Below, one piece after another: positions 14,985 through 15,469 of a stretch of 15,469 bases of DNA. Numbering within the stretch: position 1 is the first letter of the stretch; every line of letters begins with the position of its first letter. A program made the translations under genes and the position numbers. Under the pieces are notes generated by a model. It saw only the letters and a list, made by a program, of their open reading frames with translations, was not told the DNA's origin and searched no databases. This DNA is from Actinomycetes bacterium (GTDB lineage Bacteria > Actinomycetota > Humimicrobiia > Humimicrobiales > Humimicrobiaceae), in contig JAUWCR010000005.1 in NCBI GenBank assembly GCA_030609215.1, positions 1-15,469 on the forward strand, written 5' to 3'.

Positions 14985-15077
14985 ATCTAACAGTATTAAA
15001 GGATTTTTTCCAGTGCGGCAGATAAAGATAATAAGTATAGATAAAAATTGTAATTATATAAAAAAAGGGGAAAAGGA

Positions 15078-15469
15078 ATGGCAGTAAAAGTAAAAAGGGC
15101 ATTGATAAGTGTTTCAAACAAACAGGGAATAGTTGAGTTTGCAAGAACTTTGGAAGAATTAAATGTCGAGGTTATTTCAACGGGAGGAACCTACCGAGCC
15201 TTAAAAGAGGGTGGGATAGGAGTTCTAAAAGTTGAGGAAATTACTGGTTTTCCTGAAATGCTAAATGGAAGAGTAAAAACATTGCATCCATTTATTCATG
15301 GAGGAATATTAGCCGATCGCAGTAACAAAAATCATATTAATGAAGCATCAAAGGCTAAAATAAAGCTGATAGATATGGTTGTTGTAAATCTATATCCATT
15401 TAAGGAGACTATATCTAGAGCAGATGTAACCATGGAAGAAGCTGTAGAAAATATTGATATTGGCGGGCC
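15078..15469 (+). CDS. purH: Bifunctional AICAR transformylase/IMP cyclohydrolase, N-terminal part (3' cut by window edge)
   Basis: The first 130 codons of PurH; the frame is open to the window end. PurH makes the last two steps to IMP: formylation of AICAR, then ring closure. The visible part is the MGS-like IMP cyclohydrolase domain: [17 protein letters not shown], the [11 protein letters not shown] phosphate site, [28 protein letters not shown] and MVVVNLYPF, reaching ENIDIGG. The transformylase domain would follow. The ATG at 15078 has AAGGGG (15065-15070) 7 nt upstream. A 93-nt AT-rich gap separates it from purN, with no terminator visible, so it probably remains in the operon. In related operons purD often follows. 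Confidence 0.96.
   Translation, partial: MAVKVKRALISVSNKQGIVEFARTLEELNVEVISTGGTYRALKEGGIGVLKVEEITGFPEMLNGRVKTLHPFIHGGILADRSNKNHINEASKAKIKLIDMVVVNLYPFKETISRADVTMEEAVENIDIGG

Noticed and set aside
14985..15077. Operon break between purN and purH
   Set aside because: The 93-nt gap has no terminator and no convincing promoter; purH most likely stays in the operon.

Overview
The window is AT-rich (roughly a third G+C by eye, Arg mostly AGA/AGG, Ile often ATA). Every gene I can support lies on the + strand. It reads as a Gram-positive-type or deep-branching anaerobic bacterium. The first cassette (small Flp-like pilin, TadE-like pseudopilin, then a TadG/Rv3654c-like protein) follows the order of actinobacterial Tad loci. 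Rex, an LCP cell-wall transferase and a [4Fe-4S]-type PurF suit either a low-GC actinobacterial lineage or a clostridial-type anaerobe. I cannot assign a taxon from the sequence alone.

Layout. 1-1395: tail of a Tad/type IVc pilus locus, with a partial unknown C-terminus, an Flp-like pilin, a TadE-like pseudopilin and a TadG-like membrane protein. 1514-4123: housekeeping genes, namely a short SSB without the usual acidic tip, the ATPase YchF, and a SAM methyltransferase with a C-terminal zinc ribbon. 4124-4365: the longest non-coding stretch, full of inverted repeats ahead of rex. 4366-6266: the redox repressor Rex, an LCP protein that may start on a leaderless transcript, and a 104-residue orphan. 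6392-15469: a de novo purine operon, purB-purL-purF-purM-purN-purH, with purH cut by the window edge.

The purine genes cover formation of phosphoribosylamine (PurF), GAR formylation (PurN), FGAM synthesis (PurL), AIR synthesis (PurM), the two PurB lyase steps and, from PurH, the final steps to IMP. purD, purE/K and purC are not in the window. The most notable gene is purL. It is a single 1276-residue chain with its own glutaminase domain, in place of the three-gene purS/purQ/purL set usual in Gram-positive bacteria. Against remembered sequences it looks closer to animal PFAS than to E. coli PurL. Its base and arginine-codon use also differ from the flanking purB and purF, so it looks imported. 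A perfect 11-bp inverted repeat lies just inside its start.

I found no RNA genes, CRISPR array, insertion sequence, riboswitch or convincing intrinsic terminator. I see no wholly new multi-gene system. The best leads are the eukaryote-like PurL, the duplicated ribosome-binding site ahead of the pilin, and the tail-less SSB.
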